DNA of 64,000 nt from Lysinibacillus fusiformis (GCF_016925635.1 NZ_CP070490.1:1550001-1614000), one strand, 5' to 3'. Shown: positions 48,069 through 60,570, counted from the stretch's first letter. Notes: generated by a model from the sequence alone, not told the origin. Program-made: numbers and translations.

Positions 48069-48809
48069 CTAATAGAACACTTTTTCTAAGTATAGACCTT
48101 GTGGTGGTGCGGTTTTTCCTGCCTTATCACGATCCCCTAAAGCAACTACCTGCGACACATTGTCGATCTTCCGTCGACCAATGCCAACCTCCCAAAGAGT
48201 ACCTGCAATAATACGTACCATATTATATAAGAAGCCATTACCTTCAATCACCATATGTAGCTCCTCTCCATGCCATTCAAACTGCAGCATTGTTACTGTG
48301 CGTACTTTATCTTTCACGCTTGTATTCGCTGCACAAAAACAAGAAAAGTCATGTGTACCAATGATAGCCTTAGCAGCCTCTTGCATCGCCTCTACGTCGG
48401 GTTTAACTCCATTTGTCTCCACAGTGTAATATCTGCGGAATGGACTTTGAATAGGCTCACAAGACCAAATATAACGGTATCGCTTCCCAGTCACGCTGTA
48501 ACGCGCATGAAAATCATGTGCCACTTCCTCTACCGATAATACGCGAATATCTCTTGGCAGTTGCACATTCAAAGCCTTACTATACTTTTCTGTTGGGATG
48601 GCGAGTGATGTATCAAAATGCAACGTTTGCCCTGTCGCATGAACTCTAGCATCTGTACGGCCACTTGCAGTTACCTTCACCTTTTCTCCCTTATGCATAA
48701 TGGCTAGAACACGCTCAAGCTCAGCCTGCACTGTGCGCTCCCCTGGCTGTACTTGGTAGCCAGAAAAAAGCGTTCCATCATAGCTTATAATTACTTTTAA
48801 TCGTCGCAT
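48069..48809 (-). CDS. truA: tRNA pseudouridine(38-40) synthase
   Basis: The 246-residue enzyme makes pseudouridine at positions 38-40 of tRNA anticodon arms. The catalytic Asp lies in A-S-G-R-T-D-A-R-V-H-A. The N terminus I-S-Y-D-G-T-L-F-S-G-Y-Q is typical. It follows ecfT by 13 bases, the order found in Bacilli. Confidence 0.98.
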   Translation of the reverse strand: MRRLKVIISYDGTLFSGYQVQPGERTVQAELERVLAIMHKGEKVKVTASGRTDARVHATGQTLHFDTSLAIPTEKYSKALNVQLPRDIRVLSVEEVAHDFHARYSVTGKRYRYIWSCEPIQSPFRRYYTVETNGVKPDVEAMQEAAKAIIGTHDFSCFCAANTSVKDKVRTVTMLQFEWHGEELHMVIEGNGFLYNMVRIIAGTLWEVGIGRRKIDNVSQVVALGDRDKAGKTAPPQGLYLEKVFY

Positions 48810-48822
48810 AAAGCCTACTCCT

Positions 48823-49620
48823 TTAACTTCTATAGAAGAATAGCAATACGCCTATTGCTACTAATAATACAAGCGCAAATGTGTCCCCCATATCCCATTT
48901 TAGCCTACGGTATCTTGTACGCCCTTCTCCACCACGATAGCCTCTTACTTCCATCGCTGTTGCTAAATCCTCCGCTCGCTTAAAGGCGCTGACAAAGAGC
49001 GGGACAAGCAACGGCACTACTGCCTTTATACGGTCCTTAATTGGTCCAGATGATAAATCAGAGCCCCGTGCCATTTGAGCCTTCATAATCTTGTCCGTCT
49101 CATCCATTAAGGTTGGAATAAAGCGTAATGAGATGGACATCATTAAAGCTAATTCATGGACGGGTACTTTTATTGCTTTTAATGGATTCAACAGAACTTC
49201 AATACCATCTGTAATAGAAATAGGTGATGTCGTTAACGTTAAAATTGACGTCATAAATACTAATACTAGAAAACGGATTGAAATAAATATTCCCCGTTTA
49301 ATCCCTTCATCATAAATCGTAATGAATTTTGATTCAAAAATAGGGACGCCTTCCTTCGTCATAAAAATATGGAGAAGGAATGTGAAGGCCATTAAAAAGA
49401 GCACAGGTTTGAGACCATTAATTAAAAAATACAGGCGAATGCGCGATACTAAGACAATCAGTAGCGTGAAAGCGAGTAGCATGGCATATGTCACCGTATT
49501 ATTAGCCAAAAACACAATAATAATAAAGGCGAACACAAAGATTAGCTTTGACCGTGGATCAAGTTTATGCACAGGTGAATCACCCGGTAAGAAGCGGCCA
49601 AAGATCATTTTTTCCATCAT
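48823..49620 (-). CDS. ecfT: ECF transporter transmembrane protein EcfT
   Basis: The 265-residue membrane protein is the coupling subunit of energy-coupling-factor vitamin transporters. It has hydrophobic helices, the N-terminal L-D-P-R-S-K-L and the two coupling-helix motifs with A-R-G (Q-M-A-R-G-S-D) and A-M-E-V-R-G-Y-R-G. Its start overlaps the ecfA2 stop by four bases. With EcfA1 and EcfA2 it serves several S-components encoded elsewhere. Confidence 0.97.
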   Translation of the reverse strand: MMEKMIFGRFLPGDSPVHKLDPRSKLIFVFAFIIIVFLANNTVTYAMLLAFTLLIVLVSRIRLYFLINGLKPVLFLMAFTFLLHIFMTKEGVPIFESKFITIYDEGIKRGIFISIRFLVLVFMTSILTLTTSPISITDGIEVLLNPLKAIKVPVHELALMMSISLRFIPTLMDETDKIMKAQMARGSDLSSGPIKDRIKAVVPLLVPLFVSAFKRAEDLATAMEVRGYRGGEGRTRYRRLKWDMGDTFALVLLVAIGVLLFFYRS

Positions 49621-50489
49621 GACTCCGCACGCTCCTCTCTAAGCGCTTGAGCAATTTCAGCAGCAAGCTCCTCCTCTGTCAAACAAACCTTAGACAAAGA
49701 ACGACCCATCATATGCTCGATCTTTTGTTGAAAGCGGACAATACGTGGTGGCTCCAAACGGAATTTCTTTAAGGTATCAACATCTTTAAAAATAACTCGT
49801 GGTGTTCCACTTAAGACATTCTTTCCTTCATGCATGATCACAATATTATCTGCATATCGAGCTGCATCCTCCATACTATGGGTCACTAGAATGGTTGTAA
49901 GATGACGTTCTTGATGCAGCTGATAAAACATATCCATAATTTCTTTTTGACCTCGCGGATCAAGGCCTGCTGTTGGTTCATCTAATACAATAACCTCTGG
50001 ATCCATCGCTAAAACACCCGCAATAGCTACTCGACGCATTTGACCGCCTGATAAATCGAATGGTGATTTATCCAGAACGTTATCAGGCAAGCCAACTAAG
50101 CTGACCAGTTCTCTTGCACGAGCTTCAGCTTCCTCCTCTGATATACCAAAGTTCATTGGACCAAACATAATATCCTTTAACACTGTCTCTTCAAATAATT
50201 GATGCTCCGGAAATTGAAAGACAATGCCGACCTTTTGTCGTACTGAATTTAAATCCTTCGCTTTTTTACCAGCCACAATTATGCGATCCCCAATATGTAC
50301 TTCTCCTGAAGTAGGTCTTAGAAGTGCGTTAAAAAGCTGAAGAATCGTTGATTTTCCAGAACCAGTATGGCCAATAATCGCTTGATAAGTATGGGATGGG
50401 ATGTCAAAATCTACATCGAATAATGCCCGTTTTTCAAAGGGAGTTCCTTTTGCATAGGCATAGCTTACTTGTTGAAGTTTGATGTCCAT
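49617..50489 (-). CDS. ecfA2: ECF transporter ATPase EcfA2
   Basis: The 290-residue ATPase has Walker A G-H-T-G-S-G-K-S, Q-loop F-Q-F-P-E-H-Q-L-F, signature L-S-G-G-Q-M-R-R and Walker B V-I-V-L-D-E-P-T-A-G-L. It forms a heterodimer with EcfA1. Its start overlaps the end of ecfA1 by 25 bases, so the genes are coupled. Confidence 0.97.
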   Translation of the reverse strand: MDIKLQQVSYAYAKGTPFEKRALFDVDFDIPSHTYQAIIGHTGSGKSTILQLFNALLRPTSGEVHIGDRIIVAGKKAKDLNSVRQKVGIVFQFPEHQLFEETVLKDIMFGPMNFGISEEEAEARARELVSLVGLPDNVLDKSPFDLSGGQMRRVAIAGVLAMDPEVIVLDEPTAGLDPRGQKEIMDMFYQLHQERHLTTILVTHSMEDAARYADNIVIMHEGKNVLSGTPRVIFKDVDTLKKFRLEPPRIVRFQQKIEHMMGRSLSKVCLTEEELAAEIAQALREERAES

Positions 50490-51310
50490 AAATCATTCAC
50501 CAACTCTTCTTCTGTCATATGTTGTCCCATTAATGGAACACCTTCCTTTTGCAATAGCTTTGATAACTTTAAGGCAAATGGCAAATCCAGTCCAAATTCA
50601 ACCAGCTTGTCCCCTAGTGCAAAGATTTCAGCAGGTGTGCCTTCTGCAAATTTCTTACCATCATTCATAAAAAGAACACGATCTGCTAACATTGCCTCTT
50701 CTAAATCATGTGTAATAGATAAAACTGTTAATCCTGTTTCCGCACGTAATGTTTGGACAGTTTGTAAAACCTCTGCACGTCCCTGAGGATCTAACATGGA
50801 TGTCGCCTCATCTAAAATTAAAAGCTTTGGCTTTAATGCAAGTGCCCCAGCAATGGCAACACGCTGTTTCTGTCCACCAGATAAATGATGTGGCTCATGG
50901 TCTAAAAACTGACTCATTTTTACTTGGTCCAGTGCCGCATGTACACGCTTCACCATTTCTTCAAAGGGGATGCCGTTGTTTTCCAAAGCAAATGCAACAT
51001 CATCCTGTACCGTTGCACCAACAAATTGATTGTCAGGATTTTGAAAAACCATTCCCATTAAGGAGCGGGATTCCCAAAGATTTTCTTCATTTAAGGGTTC
51101 TCGTAGTATTCGCACATCCCCCTGCTGAGGAAATAATAAACCATTCATCAGCTTAGCAATCGTGGACTTACCCGAACCATTATGTCCGACTATAGCTATC
51201 CATTCGCCTTCTTCAACAGCAAAGCTAACATTTTCAACAGCATTACGACTGTTTTGAATTTCTGGTGTATATGAAAAAGTCACATTATTTAAAGATAAAA
51301 TTTCAGGCAT
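50465..51310 (-). CDS. ecfA1: ECF transporter ATPase EcfA1
   Basis: The 281-residue ATPase has Walker A G-H-N-G-S-G-K-S, F-Q-N-P-D-N-Q-F-V, signature L-S-G-G-Q-K-Q-R and Walker B L-L-I-L-D-E-A-T-S-M-L. It is the first gene of the ecfA1-ecfA2-ecfT-truA unit. The 424-bp gap upstream to rplQ holds a long inverted repeat and the rplQ terminator, so a separate promoter is likely. Confidence 0.97.
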   Translation of the reverse strand: MPEILSLNNVTFSYTPEIQNSRNAVENVSFAVEEGEWIAIVGHNGSGKSTIAKLMNGLLFPQQGDVRILREPLNEENLWESRSLMGMVFQNPDNQFVGATVQDDVAFALENNGIPFEEMVKRVHAALDQVKMSQFLDHEPHHLSGGQKQRVAIAGALALKPKLLILDEATSMLDPQGRAEVLQTVQTLRAETGLTVLSITHDLEEAMLADRVLFMNDGKKFAEGTPAEIFALGDKLVEFGLDLPFALKLSKLLQKEGVPLMGQHMTEEELVNDLWTSNFNK

Positions 51311-51512
51311 ATCTAGAACTCCTCTCTACGCTCAGCTCTACTAACTAACTTACACTTTTTTATGTATGAATTCTACTACAATCCGTATGTCGATAAAAGA
51401 AAAATACTACAATAACAACTCAAATTAATAATGGCTTATTAAATAACAAAATACCACCCATATATTAAAAAAAGCACCACAAATTGGCGCCATCTAATCT
51501 AATAAAAAAGCG

Positions 51513-51599
51513 CGCACCTCATTCGATAGAAATGCGCTAGTCGTTACATTTACAAGAAATACGGGTGCTCAAGCCCTTATTTCTCCTGAATGAGGTGCG
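51513..51599. repeat. Nested inverted repeat between rplQ and ecfA1
   Basis: CGCACCTCATTC (51513-51524) and GAATGAGGTGCG (51588-51599) form a perfect 12-bp outer arm. Inside lies a second hairpin (AGAAATAcGGG / CCCtTATTTCT, 51555-51584). No T tract follows, so this is not an ordinary terminator. Confidence 0.6.
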
Positions 51600-51688
51600 G
51601 AGAGCTAAACGAGACGCCACACCCTTAAGTGTCCGCTCATCATAACGCTCAGCTTAATTATTTGTCGTATAAATCATTTATAAAGAAA

Positions 51689-51710
51689 GAGGGTGGTGAT
51701 TCCCACCCTC
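51689..51710 (-). terminator. Terminator after rplQ
   Basis: GAGGGTGG and CCACCCTC form an 8-bp stem with a 6-nt loop. TTTCTTTAT follows on the minus strand. It ends the long ribosomal operon. Confidence 0.8.
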
Positions 51711-51734
51711 TTCACCACAAGTTTTCTCTTATGA

Positions 51735-52115
51735 TTAAACTAGTTCAATCACAACAACAGGTGCACCGTCACCACGACGAGGACCTACTTTAAGAATACG
51801 AGTGTAACCACCTTGACGCTCAGCATAACGTGGTGCAACATCATCAAATAACTTTTGAAGTGCAAATGATGTTGTTTCGTTACCTTCTGCATCAGTCGTT
51901 GTTACTAGTTCACGACGGATGAATGCAGCAGCTTGACGGCGTGCATGTAAATCTCCGCGTTTACCTAAAGTAATCATTTTTTCAACAGCTTTACGTACTT
52001 CTTTAGCGCGAGCCTCAGTAGTTTCGATGCGCTCGTTGATGATTAAATCAGTAGCTAAGTCACGTAACATCGCTTTACGTTGAGAACTTGTACGACCAAG
52101 TTTTCTGTAACCCAT
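51735..52115 (-). CDS. rplQ: 50S ribosomal protein L17
   Basis: The 126-residue protein starts [18 protein letters not shown], the L17 signature. It is the last gene of the spc/alpha cluster, 57 bases after rpoA. Confidence 0.99.
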   Translation of the reverse strand: MGYRKLGRTSSQRKAMLRDLATDLIINERIETTEARAKEVRKAVEKMITLGKRGDLHARRQAAAFIRRELVTTTDAEGNETTSFALQKLFDDVAPRYAERQGGYTRILKVGPRRGDGAPVVVIELV

Positions 52116-52172
52116 GGATGTTTCCCTCCTTTATAGAAAAAAATCTGATCTTGTTAGTTGTGTTTAAATCGC

Positions 52173-53117
52173 TTAGTCTTCTTTGCGTAATCCTAAACCA
52201 AGCTCTTCTAACTTCGCTTTTACTTCTTCTAATGACTTACGTCCAAGGTTACGAACTTTCATCATATCGTCTTCTGATTTATTCGCAAGTTCTAGTACTG
52301 TATTAATACCAGCGCGTTTTAAACAGTTATAAGAACGAACAGAAAGATCAAGTTCTTCGATAGTCATCTCTAAAACTTTTTCTTTTTGATCTTCTTCTTT
52401 TTCGACCATGATTTCAGCAGTTTGTGCCTCATCTGTCATGCCAACGAAGATGTTAAGATGCTCGGTTAAAATTTTTGCTCCGAGCGAAATCGCCTCTTTC
52501 GGACCGATGCTGCCATCTGTCCACACATCAAGAGAAAGTTTGTCGTAGTCAGAAGACTGACCTACACGAGTATTTTCCACTTGGAAATTGACGCGTGATA
52601 CTGGAGTGTAAATAGAGTCGATCGGGATCACGCCGATAGGAAGATCCTCACGTTTGTTTTGATCAGCAGGAGTGTAACCACGGCCGCGTTGTGCATACAT
52701 ACGCATACGTAAATGACCGTTTTTAGCGATTGTTGCAATATATAGATCTGGGTTTAAAATTTCCACGTCACTGTCATGTGTAATGTCAGCAGCCGTAACT
52801 GTACCATCGCCTTTAACATCAATCTCAATAACTTTTTCTTCGTCAGAGTAGATTTTAAGAGCTAGTTTTTTCACGTTCAAAATGATTGAAGCTACATCTT
52901 CTACTACGCCTTCTACAGTTGAGAATTCGTGAAGAACACCATCAATTTGAATTGAAGTGACAGCAGCTCCTGGTAATGAAGACAGAAGGATACGACGTAA
53001 AGAATTACCCAAAGTGTTTCCATATCCGCGTTCAAGCGGTTCTACAACAAACTTTCCATATTTGGAATCTTCGCTGATCTCCACCGTTTCAATCTTTGGT
53101 TTTTCAATTTCGATCAT
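52173..53117 (-). CDS. rpoA: RNA polymerase alpha subunit
   Basis: The 314-residue protein has the N-terminal dimer domain ([17 protein letters not shown]) and the C-terminal DNA-binding domain ([14 protein letters not shown]). It assembles the core polymerase and contacts UP elements and activators. It sits in the normal place between rpsK and rplQ. Confidence 0.99.
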   Translation of the reverse strand: MIEIEKPKIETVEISEDSKYGKFVVEPLERGYGNTLGNSLRRILLSSLPGAAVTSIQIDGVLHEFSTVEGVVEDVASIILNVKKLALKIYSDEEKVIEIDVKGDGTVTAADITHDSDVEILNPDLYIATIAKNGHLRMRMYAQRGRGYTPADQNKREDLPIGVIPIDSIYTPVSRVNFQVENTRVGQSSDYDKLSLDVWTDGSIGPKEAISLGAKILTEHLNIFVGMTDEAQTAEIMVEKEEDQKEKVLEMTIEELDLSVRSYNCLKRAGINTVLELANKSEDDMMKVRNLGRKSLEEVKAKLEELGLGLRKED

Positions 53118-53256
53118 TTTATTTACCCTCCTTCAAAACATCGAATGTATAGGTTCTTTCCATCATAGATTCGATCGTCAATGACGTATCGTTTATTATC
53201 TGCACAAGACAGTCTGTACAAAAAATGATGTTCTCATACAATATGAGACGCACCCA

Positions 53257-53664
<408 letters not shown>

Positions 53665-53671
53665 TTACCAA

Positions 53672-54037
53672 TTATTTTTTCTTGTTCGCAACTGTTTTAC
53701 GAGGACCTTTACGCGTACGCGCATTGTTCTTCGTATTTTGACCACGAACAGGTAAGCCACGACGGTGACGGATACCACGGAATGAACCGATTTCCATCAG
53801 ACGTTTAATATTTAATGAAGTTTCGCGACGTAAGTCACCTTCAAGTTTGTAAGAATCTAATTGTTCACGGATTTTGTTTAACTCATCTTCAGTTAAGTCG
53901 CGTACGCGTGTATCTTCTGAAATACCTGCATCAGCTAGTACTTTCTGAGCTGTAGTTTTACCAATACCGAAAATGTACGTTAATGAAATTACAACGCGTT
54001 TGTCGCGAGGAATATCAACACCAGCAATACGTGCCAT
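53672..54037 (-). CDS. rpsM: 30S ribosomal protein S13
   Basis: The 121-residue protein starts [13 protein letters not shown] and ends in the basic tail [14 protein letters not shown]. It forms intersubunit bridges and contacts P-site tRNA. Confidence 0.99.
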   Translation of the reverse strand: MARIAGVDIPRDKRVVISLTYIFGIGKTTAQKVLADAGISEDTRVRDLTEDELNKIREQLDSYKLEGDLRRETSLNIKRLMEIGSFRGIRHRRGLPVRGQNTKNNARTRKGPRKTVANKKK

Positions 54038-54061
54038 GTACGTTGTGCACCTCCTTTAGAA

Positions 54062-54175
<114 letters not shown>

Positions 54176-54212
54176 CTAACCTAACCTCCTTAGTAGTCCG
54201 GAGCGCAAAAGA

Positions 54213-54431
54213 TTATTTAAAACGGTATGTGATACGACCGCGAGTTAAATCATAAGGAGATAACTCAATAGTAACCTTATCTCCAGGTAGAATACGGATA
54301 AAGTGCATACGAATCTTACCAGATACGTGTGCTAGAATCACATGTCCATTTTCTAATTCTACCTTAAACATCGCGTTTGGCAAAGTCTCAACAACTGTCC
54401 CTTCGACTTCAATTACATCATCTTTCGCCAT
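54213..54431 (-). CDS. infA: Translation initiation factor IF-1
   Basis: The 72-residue S1/OB-fold protein has [15 protein letters not shown] and the C-terminal R-G-R-I-T-Y-R-F-K. It binds the A site during initiation. In B. subtilis the gene upstream is map with a KOW-domain gene between; here only a map relic precedes it. Confidence 0.99.
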   Translation of the reverse strand: MAKDDVIEVEGTVVETLPNAMFKVELENGHVILAHVSGKIRMHFIRILPGDKVTIELSPYDLTRGRITYRFK

Positions 54432-54489
54432 CTACTCTGTCTCCTCTCTATATGCAAATTAAAGTTCTCATCGTTACATCAAACGGATA

Positions 54490-54840
54490 TCTGCTGCAAC
54501 TTTAGAAGCAACCTCGTTTCAACATATGTTTGGATTGTATGAGAGATGTTTGAAAGACGCTCGTCTGGTTTCGCTTCACACAATCCACGGAATATACAGA
54601 ACCAGTAAGGGCACTGAATCTCCCATGTTTACACGAATACCGGAATGTCTTGGATGAGATATTCATACCCGTTACACAGATGCTTCCACGAAACCCATTA
54701 TACTCCTCCAAAAGGTATGTTGCACTTTTAAGAAGAAATATATACCGGGCACAATATGCTTTTGCAACTCTCAAAAAAATTATGTTTCGTTGTTGCTCCC
54801 GCATGCCTCCCGCGGAAGCAGTACTCTGCGCCCGGAGCCG
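54490..54840 (-). pseudogene. map: Decayed methionine aminopeptidase gene (map relic)
   Basis: No intact gene lies between adk and infA, where map is expected. Three collinear fragments in three frames match the MetAP sequence. They are Y-N-G-F-R-G-S-I-C-V (54673-54702), H-P-R-H-S-G-I-R-V-N-M-G-D-S-V (54612-54656; intact form H-G-I-P-G-x-R-V) and G-L-C-E-A-K-P-D-E-R-L-S-N-I-S-H (54515-54586, continuing T-I-Q-T-Y-V-E). Spacing implies loss of roughly 110 bp between the last two, several small indels, and loss of the whole catalytic C-terminal half. The 5' part next to adk is GC-rich and hardly alignable. An active map must exist elsewhere. Confidence 0.85.
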
Positions 54841-54844
54841 GGTA

Positions 54845-55531
<687 letters not shown>

Positions 55532-55568
55532 TTAAAGGAAACGATGGAACGTTCCCTAAAAACCAACA

Positions 55569-56864
55569 TTATTTCATAAAGCCTTTGTAGTGACGTTTAA
55601 CAAGTTGAGATTCTAGCTGCTTCATCGTTTCGAGCGCTACGCCGACTACGATAATAATACTAGTACCACCGATCTGCACTGAGGCAGGTAGATTCATAAA
55701 GTTTATGAATATAACCGGCATTACTGAAATAACAGTTAAGAAAATCGCGCCGACAAATGTCAGACGATATAACACGCTTGTTAAATACGTTTGAGTGTTT
55801 TCACCAGGACGAATACCTGGAATATAAGCACCTTGCTTTTTCAAGTTATCAGCCACATTTTCTGGATTCACTTGTACGAATGCATAGAAATATGTGAATG
55901 CGATGATTAATGCTACATAAATAATCATTCCAACAGGTTTTGTATGATCAAACGTGTTATTAATGAATGTTGTAACATTATTTTCACCGAAGAACGGAAC
56001 TAACGTACGAGGTGTCATCAGAAACGCTGAAGCAAAGATTACAGGAATAACCCCTGCAGCATTTACTTTTAACGGTAAATGCGTTTGTTGACCACCAGTC
56101 TGTTGGTTACGTCCAGTAACTCGTTTTGCATATTGAATTGGAATTTTACGTAGTGCTTGTTGCACGTAGATAACTCCAATAACAACCGCAAGCAAAATTA
56201 AAACAAGTAGACCAAGGATAATTAGGTTGATAAATAATTTATCACCAGCACCCTCGATTTGTTGTGCATAGATTTGGTTGATACCTGTAGGTAATGCCGC
56301 AACGATACCTGCGAAAATTACAACAGAAATACCATTACCAACACCATGCGCAGTAATTTGATCAGCAAGCCATACTAGGAATGCTGTACCCGCTGTTAAT
56401 ACAATAGAAATTATAACATATGTTAAAACTCCTTCTTCCTTAATCAATGACCCGCCATACATTCTATTAAAACCGAATGACATTGCGAATGATTGAATGA
56501 AAGCAAGAATAATAGTAAAGTAGCGTGTAAATTGTGCAAGTTTACGTCTTCCGACTTCACCTTGCTTTGCCCATTCAGCAAACTTCGGTACTACGTCCAT
56601 TTGCAATAACTGAACAATAATTGAGGCTGTGATGTAAGGCATAATCCCCATCGCAAAGATCGAGAAGTTCTTTAAAGCACCACCGCCAAAAGTATTGAGG
56701 AAACCAACGAGGTTAAACTCATCAGTTGCCTTTAATACATTAGCGTCAACGTTAGGTACTGGAATGAAAGTTCCAATACGAAAAACGATTAACATTAAAA
56801 GTGTGAAAATGATTTTATTTCTTATATCTCGAACACGCATAAAGTTAGAGATTGTCTGAAACAT
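55569..56864 (-). CDS. secY: Preprotein translocase subunit SecY
   Basis: The 431-residue protein has ten membrane helices forming the Sec channel. Visible signatures are G-G-G-A-L-K-N-F-S-I-F-A-M-G-I-M-P-Y-I and the plug/loop region around R-R-K-L-A-Q-F-T-R. The ATG overlaps the rplO stop (TAATG), giving translational coupling. Confidence 0.99.
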   Translation of the reverse strand: MFQTISNFMRVRDIRNKIIFTLLMLIVFRIGTFIPVPNVDANVLKATDEFNLVGFLNTFGGGALKNFSIFAMGIMPYITASIIVQLLQMDVVPKFAEWAKQGEVGRRKLAQFTRYFTIILAFIQSFAMSFGFNRMYGGSLIKEEGVLTYVIISIVLTAGTAFLVWLADQITAHGVGNGISVVIFAGIVAALPTGINQIYAQQIEGAGDKLFINLIILGLLVLILLAVVIGVIYVQQALRKIPIQYAKRVTGRNQQTGGQQTHLPLKVNAAGVIPVIFASAFLMTPRTLVPFFGENNVTTFINNTFDHTKPVGMIIYVALIIAFTYFYAFVQVNPENVADNLKKQGAYIPGIRPGENTQTYLTSVLYRLTFVGAIFLTVISVMPVIFINFMNLPASVQIGGTSIIIVVGVALETMKQLESQLVKRHYKGFMK

Positions 56865-57304
56865 TAAATCACCTCAGTAGTTCCGCCGGCATTCTCGATT
56901 GCTTCTTTCGCTGAAGCTGAGAATTTATGAGCTTTGACAGTAAGCTTTTTATTAAGCGTTCCATTGCCTAGAACTTTAATTCCAGCTTTTTCATTGCTCA
57001 CTAGACCAGTTTCAAGTAATAATGCAGCAGTTACCTCTGCACCGTCTTCGAAACGGTTTAAAGCATCTAGGTTAACGATAGCGTATTCTTTACGGTTAAT
57101 GTTCGTAAAGCCACGTTTTGGTAAACGACGGAATAATGGGTTCTGACCGCCTTCAAAGCCTGGGCGTACACCGCCACCAGAACGAGCGTTTTGACCTTTA
57201 TGACCTTTACCTGCTGTTTTACCGTTACCAGAACCGATACCACGACCAACGCGGTTGCGTTGCTTACGAGAACCTTCTGCTGGTTTTAACTCATGCAGTT
57301 TCAT
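56864..57304 (-). CDS. rplO: 50S ribosomal protein L15
   Basis: The 146-residue protein starts [13 protein letters not shown] and has the Gly-rich [18 protein letters not shown]. The start at 57304 has AGGAGGTG upstream; an upstream in-frame codon is less likely. Confidence 0.98.
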   Translation of the reverse strand: MKLHELKPAEGSRKQRNRVGRGIGSGNGKTAGKGHKGQNARSGGGVRPGFEGGQNPLFRRLPKRGFTNINRKEYAIVNLDALNRFEDGAEVTAALLLETGLVSNEKAGIKVLGNGTLNKKLTVKAHKFSASAKEAIENAGGTTEVI

Positions 57305-57338
57305 AGTGGGTGGCACCTCCTTGTTCAATAATTGGAAA

Positions 57339-57521
57339 TTAAATTTCTTTTACAGTAACTAAGTGAGCTACTTTATCAAGCATGCCGCGAGTAGCTGCGT
57401 TATCAGCTTTCTCTACAGTTTGGTGTAATTTACGTAAACCTAAAGCTTCAACTGTTTTGCGTTGTGCAGGTTTAGTACCAATCACAGATTTAGTAAGGGT
57501 GATTTCTAATTTGTTAGCCAT
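57339..57521 (-). CDS. rpmD: 50S ribosomal protein L30
   Basis: The 60-residue protein has [11 protein letters not shown] and [10 protein letters not shown], the L30 signature. It lies between rpsE and rplO. Confidence 0.98.
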   Translation of the reverse strand: MANKLEITLTKSVIGTKPAQRKTVEALGLRKLHQTVEKADNAATRGMLDKVAHLVTVKEI

Positions 57522-57534
57522 TATCTTTCCCCCC

Positions 57535-58038
57535 TTATCCTAATATTTCTTCCACTGATTTACCACGTAATTTAGCTACGTCCTCTACGCGTTTTAATTC
57601 AGTTAAACCTTGAACAGTTGCACGCACCATGTTGATTGGTGTGTTAGATCCAAGAGATTTTGAAAGAATATCAGTAATACCAGCAAGTTCTAGTACTGCA
57701 CGTACTGGACCACCAGCGATAACCCCTGTACCAGGAGCAGCAGGTTTAATTAAGATTTCTCCTGCACCGAAGCGACCAAGCACTAAGTGTGGAGTTGTTC
57801 CACCAACACGTGGCACTTCTACTAAGTTTTTCTTCGCATCTTCAACAGCTTTACGGATAGCATCTGGAACCTCTTGAGCTTTACCAGTACCGAAACCTAC
57901 ATGACCGTTTCTATCGCCAACAACAACTAGTGCTGTGAAGCGGAAGCGACGTCCACCTTTAACAACTTTAGCAACACGGTTAATAGTAACTACGCGTTCT
58001 TCAAGTTCTCCAAGTTTGTTTGCGTCAATTCGACTCAT
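57535..58038 (-). CDS. rpsE: 30S ribosomal protein S5
   Basis: The 167-residue protein has [18 protein letters not shown] and the fidelity-region loop [10 protein letters not shown]. Spectinomycin-resistance positions lie in the V-K-G-G-R loop and look wild type. Confidence 0.99.
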
Positions 58039-58059
58039 GAAATGTGTCCCTCCTTCTTA

Positions 58060-58419
58060 TTAAAATTCTAAACCATTCTCACGTGCAGCTTCAGCTAAAG
58101 CTTTTACGCGTCCATGATATAAGTAACCACCACGGTCAAAAACTACAGCAGTAATATTTTTTTCCGCAGCGCGTTTCGCGATTGTTTCACCGATTTTTGA
58201 TGCAGTGTCAACATTGCTACCAGTACCTTCAAAACCTTTTTCTTGAGAAGATGCGCTAACAATTGTTACACCTGCTACGTCATCGATAAGTTGAGCGTAG
58301 ATGTTCTTGTTAGAACGGAATACATTTAAGCGTGGACGCTCAGCAGTACCCGAAATTTTAGAACGAACTCGCGCATGACGTTTTTTACGAACTTGATTTT
58401 TATCCTGTTTCGTAATCAC
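58060..58419 (-). CDS. rplR: 50S ribosomal protein L18
   Basis: The 119-residue protein binds 5S rRNA. The start is the GTG at 58419 (M-I-T-K-Q-D-K), which has AAGGAG at eight bases and matches the B. subtilis N terminus. The end [14 protein letters not shown] is typical. Confidence 0.98.
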   Translation of the reverse strand: MITKQDKNQVRKKRHARVRSKISGTAERPRLNVFRSNKNIYAQLIDDVAGVTIVSASSQEKGFEGTGSNVDTASKIGETIAKRAAEKNITAVVFDRGGYLYHGRVKALAEAARENGLEF

Positions 58420-58451
58420 AAGGGTCACTCCTTTCTAATGCTTAGGCAGCA

Positions 58452-58991
58452 TTATTTACCTGTTTTACCTTCTTTACGACGAACGTATTCGCCTTCGTAA
58501 CGGATACCTTTACCTTTATATGGCTCTGGTGGACGAACGTCACGGATGTTAGATGCAAGAGCACCAACGCGCTCTTTGCTGATACCTTTAATGATGATTT
58601 TAGTGTTAGAAGGAACTTCAATTTCAAGACCATCTTCAGGTGTGAACTCTACTGGATGTGAATAACCTACGTTAAGTACAAGTTTTTTGCCTTGTAATTG
58701 CGCACGGTAACCAACACCGATAAGTTCTAAAGCTTTTTCGAAACCTGCAGAAACACCAGTAACCATGTTCGCTAGAAGCGCACGAGTAGTACCGTGGTTT
58801 GTGCGGTGTTCTTTTGATTCAGAAGGACGTGATACAGAGATTACGTTACCCTCTTGCTCAATTTTCATATCTTGGTGGAAAGAACGAACAAGTTCGCCTT
58901 TAGGACCTTTAACAGTAACAGTGTTGTCAGCTGCAACAGTAACAGTTACGTTAGCTGGTACCTCGATAATTTTTTTACCTACACGAGACAT
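58452..58991 (-). CDS. rplF: 50S ribosomal protein L6
   Basis: The 179-residue protein starts [11 protein letters not shown] and has the C-terminal [13 protein letters not shown] signature. It lies near the factor-binding site of the large subunit. Confidence 0.99.
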   Translation of the reverse strand: MSRVGKKIIEVPANVTVTVAADNTVTVKGPKGELVRSFHQDMKIEQEGNVISVSRPSESKEHRTNHGTTRALLANMVTGVSAGFEKALELIGVGYRAQLQGKKLVLNVGYSHPVEFTPEDGLEIEVPSNTKIIIKGISKERVGALASNIRDVRPPEPYKGKGIRYEGEYVRRKEGKTGK

Positions 58992-59021
58992 TTAGTTGCA
59001 CCTCCATTCATTTATTGCTAA

Positions 59022-59420
59022 TTACCAAACGTATGCTAGAACTTCGCCGCCAACTTGTTTAGCGCGAGCTTCTTTATCTGTTAATAAACCTTGTGAAGTT
59101 GACACTAAAGCGATACCAAGACCGTTCAGTACTTTAGGCACTTCATTTGTTTTAGCATATACACGTAAACCAGGTTTAGAAATACGTTTTAAGCCAGTGA
59201 TAACACGCTCGTTATCTTTACCGTATTTTAAGAAGATACGGATAATACCTTGCTTGTTGTCTTCCACGTATTCTACGTCACGTACGAAACCTTCACGCTT
59301 TAAAATTTCAGCGATTTCTTTTTTCACGTTGGAAGCCGGTACTTCTAACTTCTCGTGACGAACCATGTTCGCATTACGAATGCGAGTAAGCATATCTGCA
59401 ATCGGATCAGTCATTGTCAT
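59022..59420 (-). CDS. rpsH: 30S ribosomal protein S8
   Basis: The 132-residue protein starts [15 protein letters not shown] and ends in [15 protein letters not shown]8 nucleates the central domain of 16S and in many bacteria regulates the spc operon. Confidence 0.99.
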   Translation of the reverse strand: MTMTDPIADMLTRIRNANMVRHEKLEVPASNVKKEIAEILKREGFVRDVEYVEDNKQGIIRIFLKYGKDNERVITGLKRISKPGLRVYAKTNEVPKVLNGLGIALVSTSQGLLTDKEARAKQVGGEVLAYVW

Positions 59421-59449
59421 TACATTTACCTCCTTCCCAAATTAGGGGA

Positions 59450-60197
<748 letters not shown>

Positions 60198-60226
60198 GTG
60201 TGTACCTCCCTTCTTTTATTTACTAA

Positions 60227-60535
60227 TTAGTCGATTACTGCACCTGATTTTTTTGCAACACGAACTTTTTTACCGTTTTCGATTTTATAACCTACACGAG
60301 TCGGCTCGCCAGATTTAGGATCGATTAGCATTACGTTCGAAACGTGAATTGCAGCCTCTTGGCTTACAATCCCACCTTGTGGATTCAATTGGTTAGGTTT
60401 AACGTGCTTTTTCACGATATTTACACCTTCAACAAGAACGCGATCTTGTTTAGGGAAAGCAGCTAGGATTACTCCTTCTTTGCCTTTGTCCTTACCAGTG
60501 ATAACCTTAACCTTGTCACCTTTTTTTACATGCAT
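60227..60535 (-). CDS. rplX: 50S ribosomal protein L24
   Basis: The 102-residue KOW-domain protein starts [18 protein letters not shown]. It initiates large-subunit assembly. Confidence 0.99.
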   Translation of the reverse strand: MHVKKGDKVKVITGKDKGKEGVILAAFPKQDRVLVEGVNIVKKHVKPNQLNPQGGIVSQEAAIHVSNVMLIDPKSGEPTRVGYKIENGKKVRVAKKSGAVID

Positions 60536-60570
60536 GCTGTCGCACCTCCTTGATTGGCACTATCATGAAA

